This document shows positions 50,811 through 58,923 of a stretch of 64,000 nucleotides of DNA, piece by piece. Where the stretch lies: NCBI GenBank assembly GCA_036676195.1, contig JAKFDK010000035.1, positions 44,547-108,546 of the forward strand, written 5' to 3'. Under the pieces are notes generated by a model. The model saw only the letters and a program-made list of their open reading frames with translations. It did not search any database and was not told the DNA's origin. The position numbers and the translations under genes were made by a program. This DNA comes from JAKFDK01 sp036676195 (GTDB taxonomy: Bacteria > Bacillota > Sulfobacillia > Symbiobacteriales > ZC4RG38). Each line of letters begins with the position of its first letter. Positions within the stretch are counted from its first letter, which is position 1.

Positions 50811-51983
50811 TCATTTGTCAACGTGGCCGCGGGTCACCTCAGGTATGGGCCAGACATGCAGGCAATGTTTTTCCTCGGCCTCTACCTGATCACCGGTAAC
50901 AAAACCGCTCCAGGCCGGTACGTCCGGGTGGCCCGCTTCCGGAGCCGACCAGGGTACCCACCGGGGATGCAAAGCCAGGGCAGCAGCCGCTGCCGGGTCG
51001 TAGCTGCGTATGGCCAGAGCGTGTCCGTTGGCTGTGGTCCCGATGGCTTCCACCCAATACCCGCGTACCTTCACCAGATGCCGAACACGATACCGCTCCT
51101 CTGCCTCACGCGGTAAGAGTACCCCGCTGTAACAGGACTCGTCCACTTGCTTCATGTGCAGTTCCGCTGCGGCCGCCGGATTCTGTGTGGTCACGTGATA
51201 ACGGCCGAAGCGGTCCACTTCATCGAGCCAGAAATGGTGTCCGCGCACCACGACCCGTTCGTTGTTAATTACCACTACCTGGTGGTTAAAGCCCGGGTAT
51301 CCGGGCGGGATCGGCGTGGACGGAGGAACATCGACATCGTACGGAGCAAAGATCTGGATACAGTCGACACTTACCCAAACCAGGTCCTGCCCCCCAGCCA
51401 GAATCGCAACCTTTCCGTCCTGCTGCTCGCCCAGCAAGTTCCCCTCGATGCGGGATTCAGCGGTGGTAATCATGACCTGCTGGCCCACTGGCATGCGGGC
51501 CAACCAGTCTCGCCGCTCCTTCAGGGCATTGCCGTATTGATACTGCAGTTCGGCAATGTGGGCAGTCAACTTGCGCTTTCTATGGCCACATGTACCCAGT
51601 TCCTGTAAGCGGTCCAGCAAGGACCGTAAGAAACGTGGCTCGGAATGGAAAAACCCCGTTGCTTCCCCGAAGTCCCACATGGCAGCGCGTGAATCATACA
51701 GCAGCGCTCCGGCCGGCCGGAACACCCGCTCGACCTGTTCTTCGTAAGGGCATTCAAAGCTCCCACAGACCAAATACCAAGCCTCAGCAAGCCGGGCCGC
51801 ACCACGCTCCAGTGAGTCCTCGTACAGGACGCATAGTTCGCCGTCCTCCTGGTAGGCCGCCAGGAGTTCCCGCCTGCAAAGCGGGCACATAGGTGGGTCA
51901 ATGGAATCGGACTCGGGATCGAGGTCGATTTCTTCAAAGTCTTCAAAAAACTCTTCATCCATCAGGACATAGAGGCGACGCAC
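50811..51983 (-). CDS. Uncharacterised protein with N-terminal Cys-x2-Cys motif
   Basis: This protein has 390 residues and I do not recognise its family. The N-terminus is very acidic (DEEFFEDFEEIDLDPESDS) and is followed by CPLCRREL and further Cys residues (C72, C77), perhaps zinc ligands. Residues 125-160 look helical (RKLTAHIAELQYQYGNALKE). The part after residue 165 is rich in short strands (VMITTAESRIEGNLLGEQ, VRGHHFWLDEVDRFGRYHVT), Sm- or SH3-like in look. The GTG start follows AAAGGGGTGG. It is probably cytoplasmic, and lies in line with the P-loop/Asp23 gene. Confidence 0.75.
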   Translation of the reverse strand: MRRLYVLMDEEFFEDFEEIDLDPESDSIDPPMCPLCRRELLAAYQEDGELCVLYEDSLERGAARLAEAWYLVCGSFECPYEEQVERVFRPAGALLYDSRAAMWDFGEATGFFHSEPRFLRSLLDRLQELGTCGHRKRKLTAHIAELQYQYGNALKERRDWLARMPVGQQVMITTAESRIEGNLLGEQQDGKVAILAGGQDLVWVSVDCIQIFAPYDVDVPPSTPIPPGYPGFNHQVVVINNERVVVRGHHFWLDEVDRFGRYHVTTQNPAAAAELHMKQVDESCYSGVLLPREAEERYRVRHLVKVRGYWVEAIGTTANGHALAIRSYDPAAAAALALHPRWVPWSAPEAGHPDVPAWSGFVTGDQVEAEEKHCLHVWPIPEVTRGHVDK

Positions 51984-52293
51984 AGAACCACCCCTTTTTC
52001 CGTCGCAAAGCCCCTACCCGGTAATACGAAAACCAGGGCCATGACGTTCAATCTGGGCGGGTTAATTTCTATTTTCAGCGAACACAAGGAACAGACCGAC
52101 GGATGCCGTCCTTCGGGAAGTACCCCCGGCGTACGTGCTCGTGACAATCGTGGTATCTTGGAAGTGTCAGGAGCGGCCATTCACATGCGCTGCCCCTGAT
52201 GATGGTGATGTCGGCGTAGCGTTACACCACTGACCCGAACTGACGACCCGAGGGCGCAAACGGGCAAACTGGCAACAAGGCCGCGGCATCCGG
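51984..52293. other. Intergenic region before the cysteine desulfurase gene
   Basis: No coding frame with a ribosome site and no RNA gene is recognisable in these 310 bp, which separate two divergent transcripts. Short inverted repeats occur, but none is convincing as an operator or terminator. Confidence 0.5.
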
Positions 52294-52323
52294 TTGACTT
52301 TCCAATGTCCCAGGGGTTACATA
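52294..52323 (+). promoter_or_regulatory. Promoter of the cysteine desulfurase-thiI operon
   Basis: TTGACT (52294..52299) and TACATA (52318..52323) with an 18-bp spacer, 41 bp before the start codon. The -10 is imperfect. Confidence 0.55.
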
Positions 52324-52364
52324 AACAGAGGAACTGCCAATATAACACCAAAGGAGGTGCGCGG

Positions 52365-53522
52365 TTGCCTGAACTGCACTACCTGGACAACAGTGCGACC
52401 ACCCGTCCGCACCCAGAGGTTGTGGAAGGCATGCTGCAGGCCCTCGGGCCGCGCTTTGGCAACCCGGCCTCCCTGCACGGGCTTGGTGTAGACGCGGAAC
52501 GGATACTGAAGGAGAGCCGGGCAGCGGTCGCCCGGTTGATCAGGGCGGCGCCAGGCCAGATTGTGTTCACCTCAGGCGGCACGGAAGCCAACAATCTGGC
52601 CATCTGGGGTGCAGCCCAGGCTTACCGCAGCCGCGGGCAACACCTGATTACGACCCAGGTTGAACACCCCTGTGTCATGGAAGCCTGCAAGGCCCTGCAG
52701 ACCCATGGCTGGGAAGTCACCTATCTGCCCGTCGACCGGACGGGGGTGGTCTCAGCAGATCAGGTGGCAGCAGCCCTGCGCCCAGAAACCGCGCTGGTCA
52801 GTATTATGCACGTGAATAATGAAGTGGGCAGCGTCATGCCGGTTGCGGCAATTGGCAGGGCACTCAAGGGCTCCCGCACCCTCTTGCACGTGGATGCCGT
52901 GCAGTCGGTAGGTAAACTCCCGGTAGATGTGTCTGAAATGGGTGCTGATTTGTTGACCCTGAGCGGCCACAAGCTACATGGACCCAAAGGCATAGGAGCA
53001 CTGTACGTCCGGTCCGGGGTCAGGCTGGCACCAATCCTCCATGGTGGCGGGCAGGAGGCAGGCTTGCGGTCAGGTACGGAAAATGTACCCGGCGTTGCCG
53101 GACTCGGTGCCGCTGCCCTGCTGGCCCAGCGTGCACTGCCGGAATCAGTCCCACACCTGCTGGCCCTGCAACAGCAGTTGGTGGCTGGCCTGCAGGCAGC
53201 CGGTCTGGAATTCCAGGAGAACGGTCCCGCTGCCGGTACGGGTGCCTGTCATATTCTCAATCTGAGCTTTACCGGTATTTCCCGGGGCGAGGTGCTGGTA
53301 CATGCCCTGGAAGAACACGGGGTGTACGTCAGTACGGGTTCGGCTTGTCACAGCAGGCACCGGAAAGTCAGCCACGTTCTGGAGGCGCTGAAATTGCCGC
53401 CTCTCCGTGCCGCCGGGGCCATTCGGGTTAGCTTGTCTCCGACAACTACCCCTGAGAATATCGCCGCCTTTGTGGCGGCGGCAGCGAAGATTGTGCCAGA
53501 ACTGCGAGAACTGGCCGTGTAA
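52365..53522 (+). CDS. Cysteine desulfurase, NifS/IscS type
   Basis: A PLP enzyme that takes sulfur from cysteine. The 385 residues show LHYLDNSATTRPHPEV, GGTEANNLAIWG, HPCVMEACKAL, the PLP Lys in LSGHKLHGPKGIG and the catalytic Cys in STGSACHSRHRK, part of a rather short active-site loop. It is followed by thiI with a 16-bp gap, the pair seen in Bacillota where the desulfurase (NifZ-type) supplies sulfur for 4-thiouridine in tRNA. The TTG start is five bases after AAAGGAGGTG. Confidence 0.94.
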   Translation: MPELHYLDNSATTRPHPEVVEGMLQALGPRFGNPASLHGLGVDAERILKESRAAVARLIRAAPGQIVFTSGGTEANNLAIWGAAQAYRSRGQHLITTQVEHPCVMEACKALQTHGWEVTYLPVDRTGVVSADQVAAALRPETALVSIMHVNNEVGSVMPVAAIGRALKGSRTLLHVDAVQSVGKLPVDVSEMGADLLTLSGHKLHGPKGIGALYVRSGVRLAPILHGGGQEAGLRSGTENVPGVAGLGAAALLAQRALPESVPHLLALQQQLVAGLQAAGLEFQENGPAAGTGACHILNLSFTGISRGEVLVHALEEHGVYVSTGSACHSRHRKVSHVLEALKLPPLRAAGAIRVSLSPTTTPENIAAFVAAAAKIVPELRELAV

Positions 53523-53538
53523 AGGGAGGAACCACCAG

Positions 53539-54768
53539 GTGGCCCATGTGATCCTGGTACGTTACGGTGAAATTGCCCTCAAGGGCAAAAACCGTCATGA
53601 GTTTGAGGACCTACTCCGGGATCGTATCCGGTCGGCCGTCCAGGAAGCCGCCTCCCCTGGAGCCAGGGTAGAAAAGGCCTACGGGCGTATTTTCGTGCAC
53701 TTACCGGTCGGAGACCCCGGCCCGGTGGCGGCCCGCCTGCAGCGGGTTTTTGGAGTTGTCTCCCTGAGCCCGGCTCAGTCGGTGCCGGCAACCCTGGAAG
53801 ATGTAACAACGGCAGCAGTAGCAGCCATGGAACACACCCTTGCCGGACGGAGCATCGAGCCTGCTTCGGTAGCTTTCCGGGTCACGGCCAACCGGGCGGA
53901 CAAGCAATTTCCGCTGGCGTCGATGGACCTGGCCATGCAATTGGGTGGCGCCCTGCTCGATCGATTTCCGCAACTGAAGGTCTCACTCAAAGCCTTCGAT
54001 GTCGAAGTCTCTGTTGAAATCCGTGATGGACGAGGCTACGTGTTTCTGGAAACCTTGCCTGGGCCGGGGGGGCTCCCCTACGGCGCCAGTGGGCGGGGGT
54101 GCCTGCTGCTCTCAGGGGGCATTGACAGCCCGGTGGCCGGCTGGATGGTCATGAAGCGTGGCGTCAAGCTGGAACCGATCCACTTCCATAGTTTCCCCTT
54201 TACCTCTGAGCGAGCACGGGACAAGGTCCTGGACCTGGCACGAGTCCTGGCTGGCTGGGGCGCGCCCATGAAAGTACATTTGGTTTCCCTGACTGAGATT
54301 CAGAAAACGCTCCGTCAGCACTGCCCGGAGCCACTGCATATCACCGTGTTGCGCCGGTTCATGCTCCGGATCGCCGAGCGGCTGGCCCGCAGCATACATG
54401 GCCTGGCCCTGATCACGGGTGAGTCCATCGGCCAGGTGGCCAGCCAAACGTTGGAAAGTGCACTCACCATCAACGAGGTGACAAACTACCCCGTCTTCCG
54501 CCCCCTGGCTGGCATGGATAAGTCCCAGGTCATGGATCTCGCCCGTCAGATCGGTACCTATGACCTGTCTATCCTGCCTTACGACGATTGCTGTACGTTG
54601 TTTGTACCCAGAAATCCCCGGACGCGACCCAAGCCTGAGGAAGCACACGCTGCCGAACAACACCTGGACGTGGAGGGTCTCATTGAGCGAGCCCTGGCGG
54701 GTGTGGAAACGGTTGTGGTCAAGCCGGGCGAATCCAGCGGCCTGTTAGGCGGTTATACTGGCCTGTAG
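53539..54768 (+). CDS. thiI: tRNA 4-thiouridine synthase ThiI
   Basis: ThiI makes 4-thiouridine at tRNA position 8. The 409 residues hold the N-terminal ferredoxin-like domain (VILVRYGEIALKGKNRHEFE), a THUMP domain (about residues 65-165) and the PP-loop adenylation domain LLLSGGIDSPVAGW with SLTEIQKTLR and GESIGQVASQTLESAL. There is no C-terminal rhodanese domain, as in Bacillus, which fits sulfur delivery by the partner desulfurase. The GTG start follows GGGAGGA. Confidence 0.96.
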   Translation: MAHVILVRYGEIALKGKNRHEFEDLLRDRIRSAVQEAASPGARVEKAYGRIFVHLPVGDPGPVAARLQRVFGVVSLSPAQSVPATLEDVTTAAVAAMEHTLAGRSIEPASVAFRVTANRADKQFPLASMDLAMQLGGALLDRFPQLKVSLKAFDVEVSVEIRDGRGYVFLETLPGPGGLPYGASGRGCLLLSGGIDSPVAGWMVMKRGVKLEPIHFHSFPFTSERARDKVLDLARVLAGWGAPMKVHLVSLTEIQKTLRQHCPEPLHITVLRRFMLRIAERLARSIHGLALITGESIGQVASQTLESALTINEVTNYPVFRPLAGMDKSQVMDLARQIGTYDLSILPYDDCCTLFVPRNPRTRPKPEEAHAAEQHLDVEGLIERALAGVETVVVKPGESSGLLGGYTGL

Positions 54769-54811
54769 GGCAGACTGCCTGACTCTCTTCAGCCTTCAGA
54801 TTTGGCGCTTA

Positions 54812-54839
54812 TTCAACGGGCTGACAGATGTGTTAGAAT
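54812..54839 (+). promoter_or_regulatory. Possible promoter before the EthD-like gene
   Basis: TTCAAC (54812..54817) and TAGAAT (54834..54839) with a 16-bp spacer. Its transcript would carry the hairpin at 54876..54902 in its leader. Confidence 0.4.
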
Positions 54840-54875
54840 GGGCGTGGAATTTCATCTATGGGTATTGAGCAAAAC

Positions 54876-54902
54876 GCCGGCCGCAAGATGCCGGCTTTTC
54901 CT
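54876..54902 (+). terminator. Terminator hairpin in the leader before the EthD-like gene
   Basis: GCCGGC / GCCGGC with an 8-base loop, AAAAC before and TTTTCC after. It may end thiI transcription or, if the promoter just upstream is used, act as an attenuator of the EthD-like gene. Confidence 0.6.
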
Positions 54903-54964
54903 CTCACCCCGCACCGGGTTCCCACGTACCTGGCACTGGTTTGCCGCAAAGGGGATGGAACCTC

Positions 54965-55270
54965 TTGATCAAGTTGGTAGCCCTATACAAACGCCCGGCG
55001 GATCCATCTGAGTTTGACCGGCTGTACTTTGATAACCACCTACCCCTGGCTCGGCAAATGCCCGACCTGCAGCGGGTAGAGGTCGCCAGGATCGTTGGTG
55101 AGGGCGAGTACTACCTGATCACGGAGTTGTATTTCCCGGATTTAGAGACAGCCAAGGCTTCCATGGCCTCGGTCGAAAGCCGGGCGGCGGGCAAACAACT
55201 CATGACCTTTGCCAAGGATCTCGTATCCTTCCATGTGGCCCAACTGACAGACGGAACCTCAAGCACTTGA
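54965..55270 (+). CDS. EthD-like small protein
   Basis: This frame encodes 101 residues from a TTG six bases after GGGGATGG. The pattern KLVALYKRPADPSEFDRLYFDNHLPLARQMPDLQRVEV matches EthD-type ferredoxin-like dimers, which often act beside or within oxygenase and ring-degradation pathways. The catalytic role of such proteins is seldom known. It heads the CoA-ester catabolic block; a crotonase gene follows 108 bp later. Confidence 0.8.
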   Translation: MIKLVALYKRPADPSEFDRLYFDNHLPLARQMPDLQRVEVARIVGEGEYYLITELYFPDLETAKASMASVESRAAGKQLMTFAKDLVSFHVAQLTDGTSST

Positions 55271-55377
55271 CCTTGTCAACTCCGCCATGCTTAGTCAAGG
55301 TAAGCTGAAGGACACCTGTACCAGGACCAACGATCCGCGGTTAGTGCAGCACCGAATTGAAGTAGGAGGTACCACCT

Positions 55378-56151
55378 ATGGATTATCAGTTTATTTTGAC
55401 CCGTACTGAAGGTTCGGTCGGCATTGTGCAACTGAACCGGCCCAAGAAGCTAAATGCACTCAATTCGGCGGTAATGAGTGAAGTCATCGCCGCCCTACGG
55501 GCCTATGACCAGGATGAGCAGGTTGGCTGCATCGTACTGACCGGCGATGAGCGGGCGTTCGCCGCCGGCGCTGATATCGACCAGATGGCAGACGCCGGGG
55601 CCATCGATATGCTCCAAATGGCCAGCATCGATTACTGGGACCGTGTACGTGACATTAATAAACCCATCATTGCAGCCGTCAGTGGCTATGCCTTCGGTGG
55701 CGGTTGTGAGCTAGCCATGTCCTGCGACATGATCATCGCTTCGGAAACGGCCATGTTTGGCCAACCGGAGATCAAGCTCGGCGTCATTCCAGGGGCTGGT
55801 GGCACCCAACGGCTCCCCCGCGCTGTGGGGAAGGCGCTGGCGATGGAGATGATCCTGACCGGGGAGCCCATCAGTGCAGAGAAGGCCCTGGCAGCCGGAT
55901 TGATTAATCGCGTCGTGCCCAAAGAAGTGTTTTTTCAGGAAGCCATGAAGCTAGCCCAGGTGGTAGCCGCACGCCCAGCTATGGCCGTACGCCTGGCCAA
56001 AGAAGCTGTCAACAAGTCTTACGAGATGACATTGGCAGAGGGCCTAAATTTTGAACGGCGGCTCTTTTATATGCTGTTCGCCACCGAAGACCAGAAGGAA
56101 GGCATGCAGGCCTTTTTGGCAAAACGCAAGCCCGAGTGGAAAGGACGGTAG
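55378..56151 (+). CDS. Enoyl-CoA hydratase (crotonase)
   Basis: This enzyme hydrates 2-enoyl-CoA to 3-hydroxyacyl-CoA. The 257 residues hold both catalytic glutamates of the classic crotonase: the Glu in GGGCELAMSCD and the Glu in FGQPEIKLGVIPGAGGTQRL, and the CoA-binding FAAGADIDQM. The ATG follows GGAGG by eight bases. The downstream crotonase starts five bases after its stop, so the two are cotranscribed. Confidence 0.93.
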   Translation: MDYQFILTRTEGSVGIVQLNRPKKLNALNSAVMSEVIAALRAYDQDEQVGCIVLTGDERAFAAGADIDQMADAGAIDMLQMASIDYWDRVRDINKPIIAAVSGYAFGGGCELAMSCDMIIASETAMFGQPEIKLGVIPGAGGTQRLPRAVGKALAMEMILTGEPISAEKALAAGLINRVVPKEVFFQEAMKLAQVVAARPAMAVRLAKEAVNKSYEMTLAEGLNFERRLFYMLFATEDQKEGMQAFLAKRKPEWKGR

Positions 56152-56156
56152 GAGAT

Positions 56157-56927
56157 ATGGCCTTCGAAACGGTTCAATACGATGCTGCGGGCGGACTGGC
56201 GGTCATTACTCTTAATCGCCCCGAGAAATTCAACTCGTTTACACGCCAGATGCATGCCGATCTTCAGGAGGCCCTGAAGGTAGCAGAAAAGGACAGCACC
56301 GTACGCTGCATCGTCATTACCGGTGCCGGCAAAGCGTTCTGTGCCGGGCAGGACCTGACGGACCTGGGCGATATATCCCTGGGCAATGCTGTACAGCGTT
56401 ATTACAACCCACTGATTCTGAAGATCCGCAGCATTCAGAAGCCGGTGCTGGCCGCCGTTAATGGCGTGGCGGCTGGAGCGGGTATGTCACTGGCATTGGC
56501 CTGCGACTTGCGCGTGGCTTCGGACAAGGCCTTTTTTACCACGGCCTTTGTGAACATTGGCCTCGTCCCGGACTCCGCCGCCTCCTACTTCTTACCCCGC
56601 CTGGTTGGGCTGACCAAGGCCGCTGAACTTACGCTGTTGGGTGAACGGGTTGCGGCTGCGGAGGCCGAGCGGATTGGACTGATCAACAAGGTCGTCCCCG
56701 AAGGTGAATTCTCCTCCGCCTGGCAGGCGTGGGCCAACAAGTTAGCCAGTGGTCCCTGTGCCCAGGGGATGATCAAGCGGATGCTGAACCAAAGCCTGAA
56801 CAATAACCTGGAACAGCAGTTGGAACTGGAGGCCTGGTTCCAAGAAGTCATTGTAGATTCTGAAGATGCCCGAGAAGGCATCGCCGCGTTCGTTGAAAAG
56901 CGGTCCCCGCAATTCAAGGGCAGGTAA
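56157..56927 (+). CDS. PaaG-like enoyl-CoA isomerase/hydratase
   Basis: A second crotonase of 256 residues. It carries FCAGQDLTDLGD, AGAGMSLALACDL and VNIGLVPDSAASYFLPRLVG; the second catalytic Glu is replaced by the Asp of LVPD, as in PaaG (ring-opening isomerase of phenylacetate catabolism) and related isomerases. The first catalytic Glu position reads AGAGMSLA, not GGGCE. It therefore is more likely an isomerase than a hydratase. The start is the ATG just after AGGAGAT, five bases past the previous stop. Confidence 0.88.
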   Translation: MAFETVQYDAAGGLAVITLNRPEKFNSFTRQMHADLQEALKVAEKDSTVRCIVITGAGKAFCAGQDLTDLGDISLGNAVQRYYNPLILKIRSIQKPVLAAVNGVAAGAGMSLALACDLRVASDKAFFTTAFVNIGLVPDSAASYFLPRLVGLTKAAELTLLGERVAAAEAERIGLINKVVPEGEFSSAWQAWANKLASGPCAQGMIKRMLNQSLNNNLEQQLELEAWFQEVIVDSEDAREGIAAFVEKRSPQFKGR

Positions 56928-56956
56928 ACGGCGACCCCGGAGGGGCACAAGCAGTT

Positions 56957-58642
56957 ATGAAAACAATTGGCGTGGTGGGTGCCGGCACGATGGGCCGCGG
57001 CATTGCGCAGGTCGCAGCCCAGGCCGAACTGGACGTCCTTCTGTATGACGTTGTTCCCGGGGCACTGACCCGCGCACTGGACAGCTTACGGCTTGTCCTG
57101 AAGCGTCTGGTTGAAAAGGGCAAACTCGCACAGGCTGCTGCAGATGCCACTCTGGCCAGGATTCAGACCACGACTACGCTGCAGGACTTCACACCGGTGG
57201 ACTTTGTGATTGAGGCCGCCCCCGAAGATCTTGGTATGAAGAAGGAGATCTTCGCACAGTTGGACAGGGTATGCCGCCCGGATGTGATCCTGGCCACCAA
57301 CACCTCATCCCTGTCGGTGACTGAGATTGCCGCCATGACCGATCGTCAGGACCTGGTGGTGGGCATGCACTTTTTTAACCCGGTCCCCGTGATGACCCTG
57401 GTCGAGGTCGTTCAGGGCCACCGCACGTCTGCCCAGACTGCCGCCATGACAACCAAAGTTGCCCTGCTGTTTGGCAAGACACCCGTCCAGGTCAGTGACA
57501 CTCCTGGATTTATTGTGAACCGGGTTGCCCGGCCATTCTATGCCGAAGCGCTCCGCCTGGTCTCCGAAGGCATAGCAACAGTGCCCCAGGTAGATGCATG
57601 CCTGCGGGGAATCGGTTTTAAGATCGGTCCCTTTGAACTGATGGATCTAATCGGGATTGATGTGAACTACGCAGTCACCCAGTCTGTTTACAGGCAATAC
57701 CACCAGGAACCCCGTTTTCGACCACATTCCATGCAGGAGAAAATGGTTCAGGCTGGCTTACTGGGCAGAAAGTCGGGGCAGGGTTTCTATAGCTATGCCG
57801 AGAACTCCCCCGCCCCGGTTCAGTTACAGCAAGCAGCGGTTGCGAAGGAGGGGGAGCCGCCGGACTTCGCAGGACGAATTGCCCTGATTGTTGCCCGCAA
57901 TGCTGCCGATGCCTCCTCCCTGCTGTCCGCAGCTGCAGCCGCGGGCGTTGCCACTGAATTGATGACACTGACAGAGCTCCCAGAAAGCGCCCTCCGGGGA
58001 CAGGAAGGGGACCTGCAATCCCATCTTACCCCTCTGGCCAGCCGGGCCTGGGTCTGTGTAGATCTGACTTGCCTGCCCAGGCCGGAAAAACGGCTGCTGG
58101 TGAAAACGCTGGCCCACACCCTCCCGGCTGATGCCACCCTGGTGACGGCAGTGCAGGCAACCACCGTAACGGATCTGGCATCCCTGTCGCCGTACCCGGA
58201 GCGGTGTGTGGGGTTGGGCGGCCTGCCTCCGTATGGTGACACCACGGTAGAGTTGGCCTTGCCAATCCAGGTAGCTGACTGGCGCGCAGGTTCCCGTCCT
58301 GTGGTCAGCGGCGCCGCCACGGCGGTCTCTTTCTTTCGCCTTCTTGGCCGGGAACCTCTTGTTATGTCTGATGGGGCCGGCCTTGCCGCCGCCCGGATGT
58401 TGGCTTGCCTGATCAACGAAGCCGTCTTTGCCGTTATGGAAGGCGTTGCTTCACCGGTAGACATTGACACCGCTATGAAGTTGGGTACAGGTTACCCGGA
58501 AGGCCCGCTGGCCTGGGCCAACACTCTTGGCTGGGAATGGGTACTCTCCGTATTGGAAAACCTTCATGCCGACCTGGGTGACGACCGTTACCGCCCCGCC
58601 CCCTTGCTCCGGCGGTTGGCTTTAGCCGGGCGTTTCGGTTAG
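56957..58642 (+). CDS. 3-hydroxyacyl-CoA dehydrogenase, double-length
   Basis: This enzyme oxidises 3-hydroxyacyl-CoA with NAD. The 561 residues have an intact first half: Rossmann loop GVVGAGTMGRGIAQ, the MHFFNPVPVM motif with catalytic His, and the C-terminal domain PGFIVNRVARPFYAEALRLV. The second half (from about residue 300) has a second C-terminal helical domain (GLAAARMLACLINEAVFAVMEG, PLAWANTLGW), but its Rossmann part has lost the glycine loop (RIALIVARNAADASSL). Such double forms occur as PaaH/PaaC-like proteins. The ATG follows GGAGGGG by about ten bases. Confidence 0.92.
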   Translation: MKTIGVVGAGTMGRGIAQVAAQAELDVLLYDVVPGALTRALDSLRLVLKRLVEKGKLAQAAADATLARIQTTTTLQDFTPVDFVIEAAPEDLGMKKEIFAQLDRVCRPDVILATNTSSLSVTEIAAMTDRQDLVVGMHFFNPVPVMTLVEVVQGHRTSAQTAAMTTKVALLFGKTPVQVSDTPGFIVNRVARPFYAEALRLVSEGIATVPQVDACLRGIGFKIGPFELMDLIGIDVNYAVTQSVYRQYHQEPRFRPHSMQEKMVQAGLLGRKSGQGFYSYAENSPAPVQLQQAAVAKEGEPPDFAGRIALIVARNAADASSLLSAAAAAGVATELMTLTELPESALRGQEGDLQSHLTPLASRAWVCVDLTCLPRPEKRLLVKTLAHTLPADATLVTAVQATTVTDLASLSPYPERCVGLGGLPPYGDTTVELALPIQVADWRAGSRPVVSGAATAVSFFRLLGREPLVMSDGAGLAAARMLACLINEAVFAVMEGVASPVDIDTAMKLGTGYPEGPLAWANTLGWEWVLSVLENLHADLGDDRYRPAPLLRRLALAGRFG

Positions 58643-58678
58643 CGGGCGGTTTTTTTACCTGCCGGCTGAAGTGAACGG

Positions 58679-58825
58679 TTACCTGGCCAGAACTTTTGAC
58701 GCCCGGTCACCGCGGCCTATGTTGCACATGGTGTACTCCCCGGGGGTTTTGGTAGCCGCGAAGGCAGCTGTGGACCACACAGCGAGGGCCATCAAGGCCA
58801 ACAAAACCAACACTGCTTTCTTCAA
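58679..58825 (-). CDS. Small secreted peptide precursor downstream of a TPR gene
   Basis: This 48-residue reading frame starts with a TTG seven bases after AAGGAGG. Residues 2-3 are Lys, followed by a hydrophobic core (AVLVLLALMALAVW) and a likely signal peptidase site AFA-A near residue 23. The mature part would be about 25 residues, with one Cys and a basic end (GDRASKVLAR). No homologue is recognised. The layout, a TPR protein followed 98 bp later by a secreted-peptide gene on the same strand, is like Rap-Phr signalling cassettes, so it could be a pheromone precursor. Function is inference. Confidence 0.6.
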   Translation of the reverse strand: MKKAVLVLLALMALAVWSTAAFAATKTPGEYTMCNIGRGDRASKVLAR

Positions 58826-58859
58826 CGTGATGCCTCCTTGAGCAATTTACCTGGAGTCG

Positions 58860-58880
58860 AGGTTTGCTCATGGCAAACCT
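58860..58880. repeat. 8-bp inverted repeat before the secreted-peptide gene
   Basis: AGGTTTGC and GCAAACCT are separated by five bases, 35-55 bp upstream of the peptide start. It could be an operator, a processing hairpin between the TPR gene and the peptide gene, or a weak transcription pause. Confidence 0.5.
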
Positions 58881-58923
58881 ATATACCCAAAAAGATATCT
58901 ACCGGTGGGACCGGCAGACTCAC

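Noticed and set aside
51984..52293. Possible small gene or regulatory RNA before the cysteine desulfurase gene
   Set aside because: Several short frames exist but none has a ribosome site, and no known riboswitch pattern could be read.
55360..55378. GGTACCACC sequence before the crotonase gene, like a T-box core
   Set aside because: It is only the ribosome-site context; there are no stem I, specifier or terminator elements, and the gene is not an amino-acid gene.
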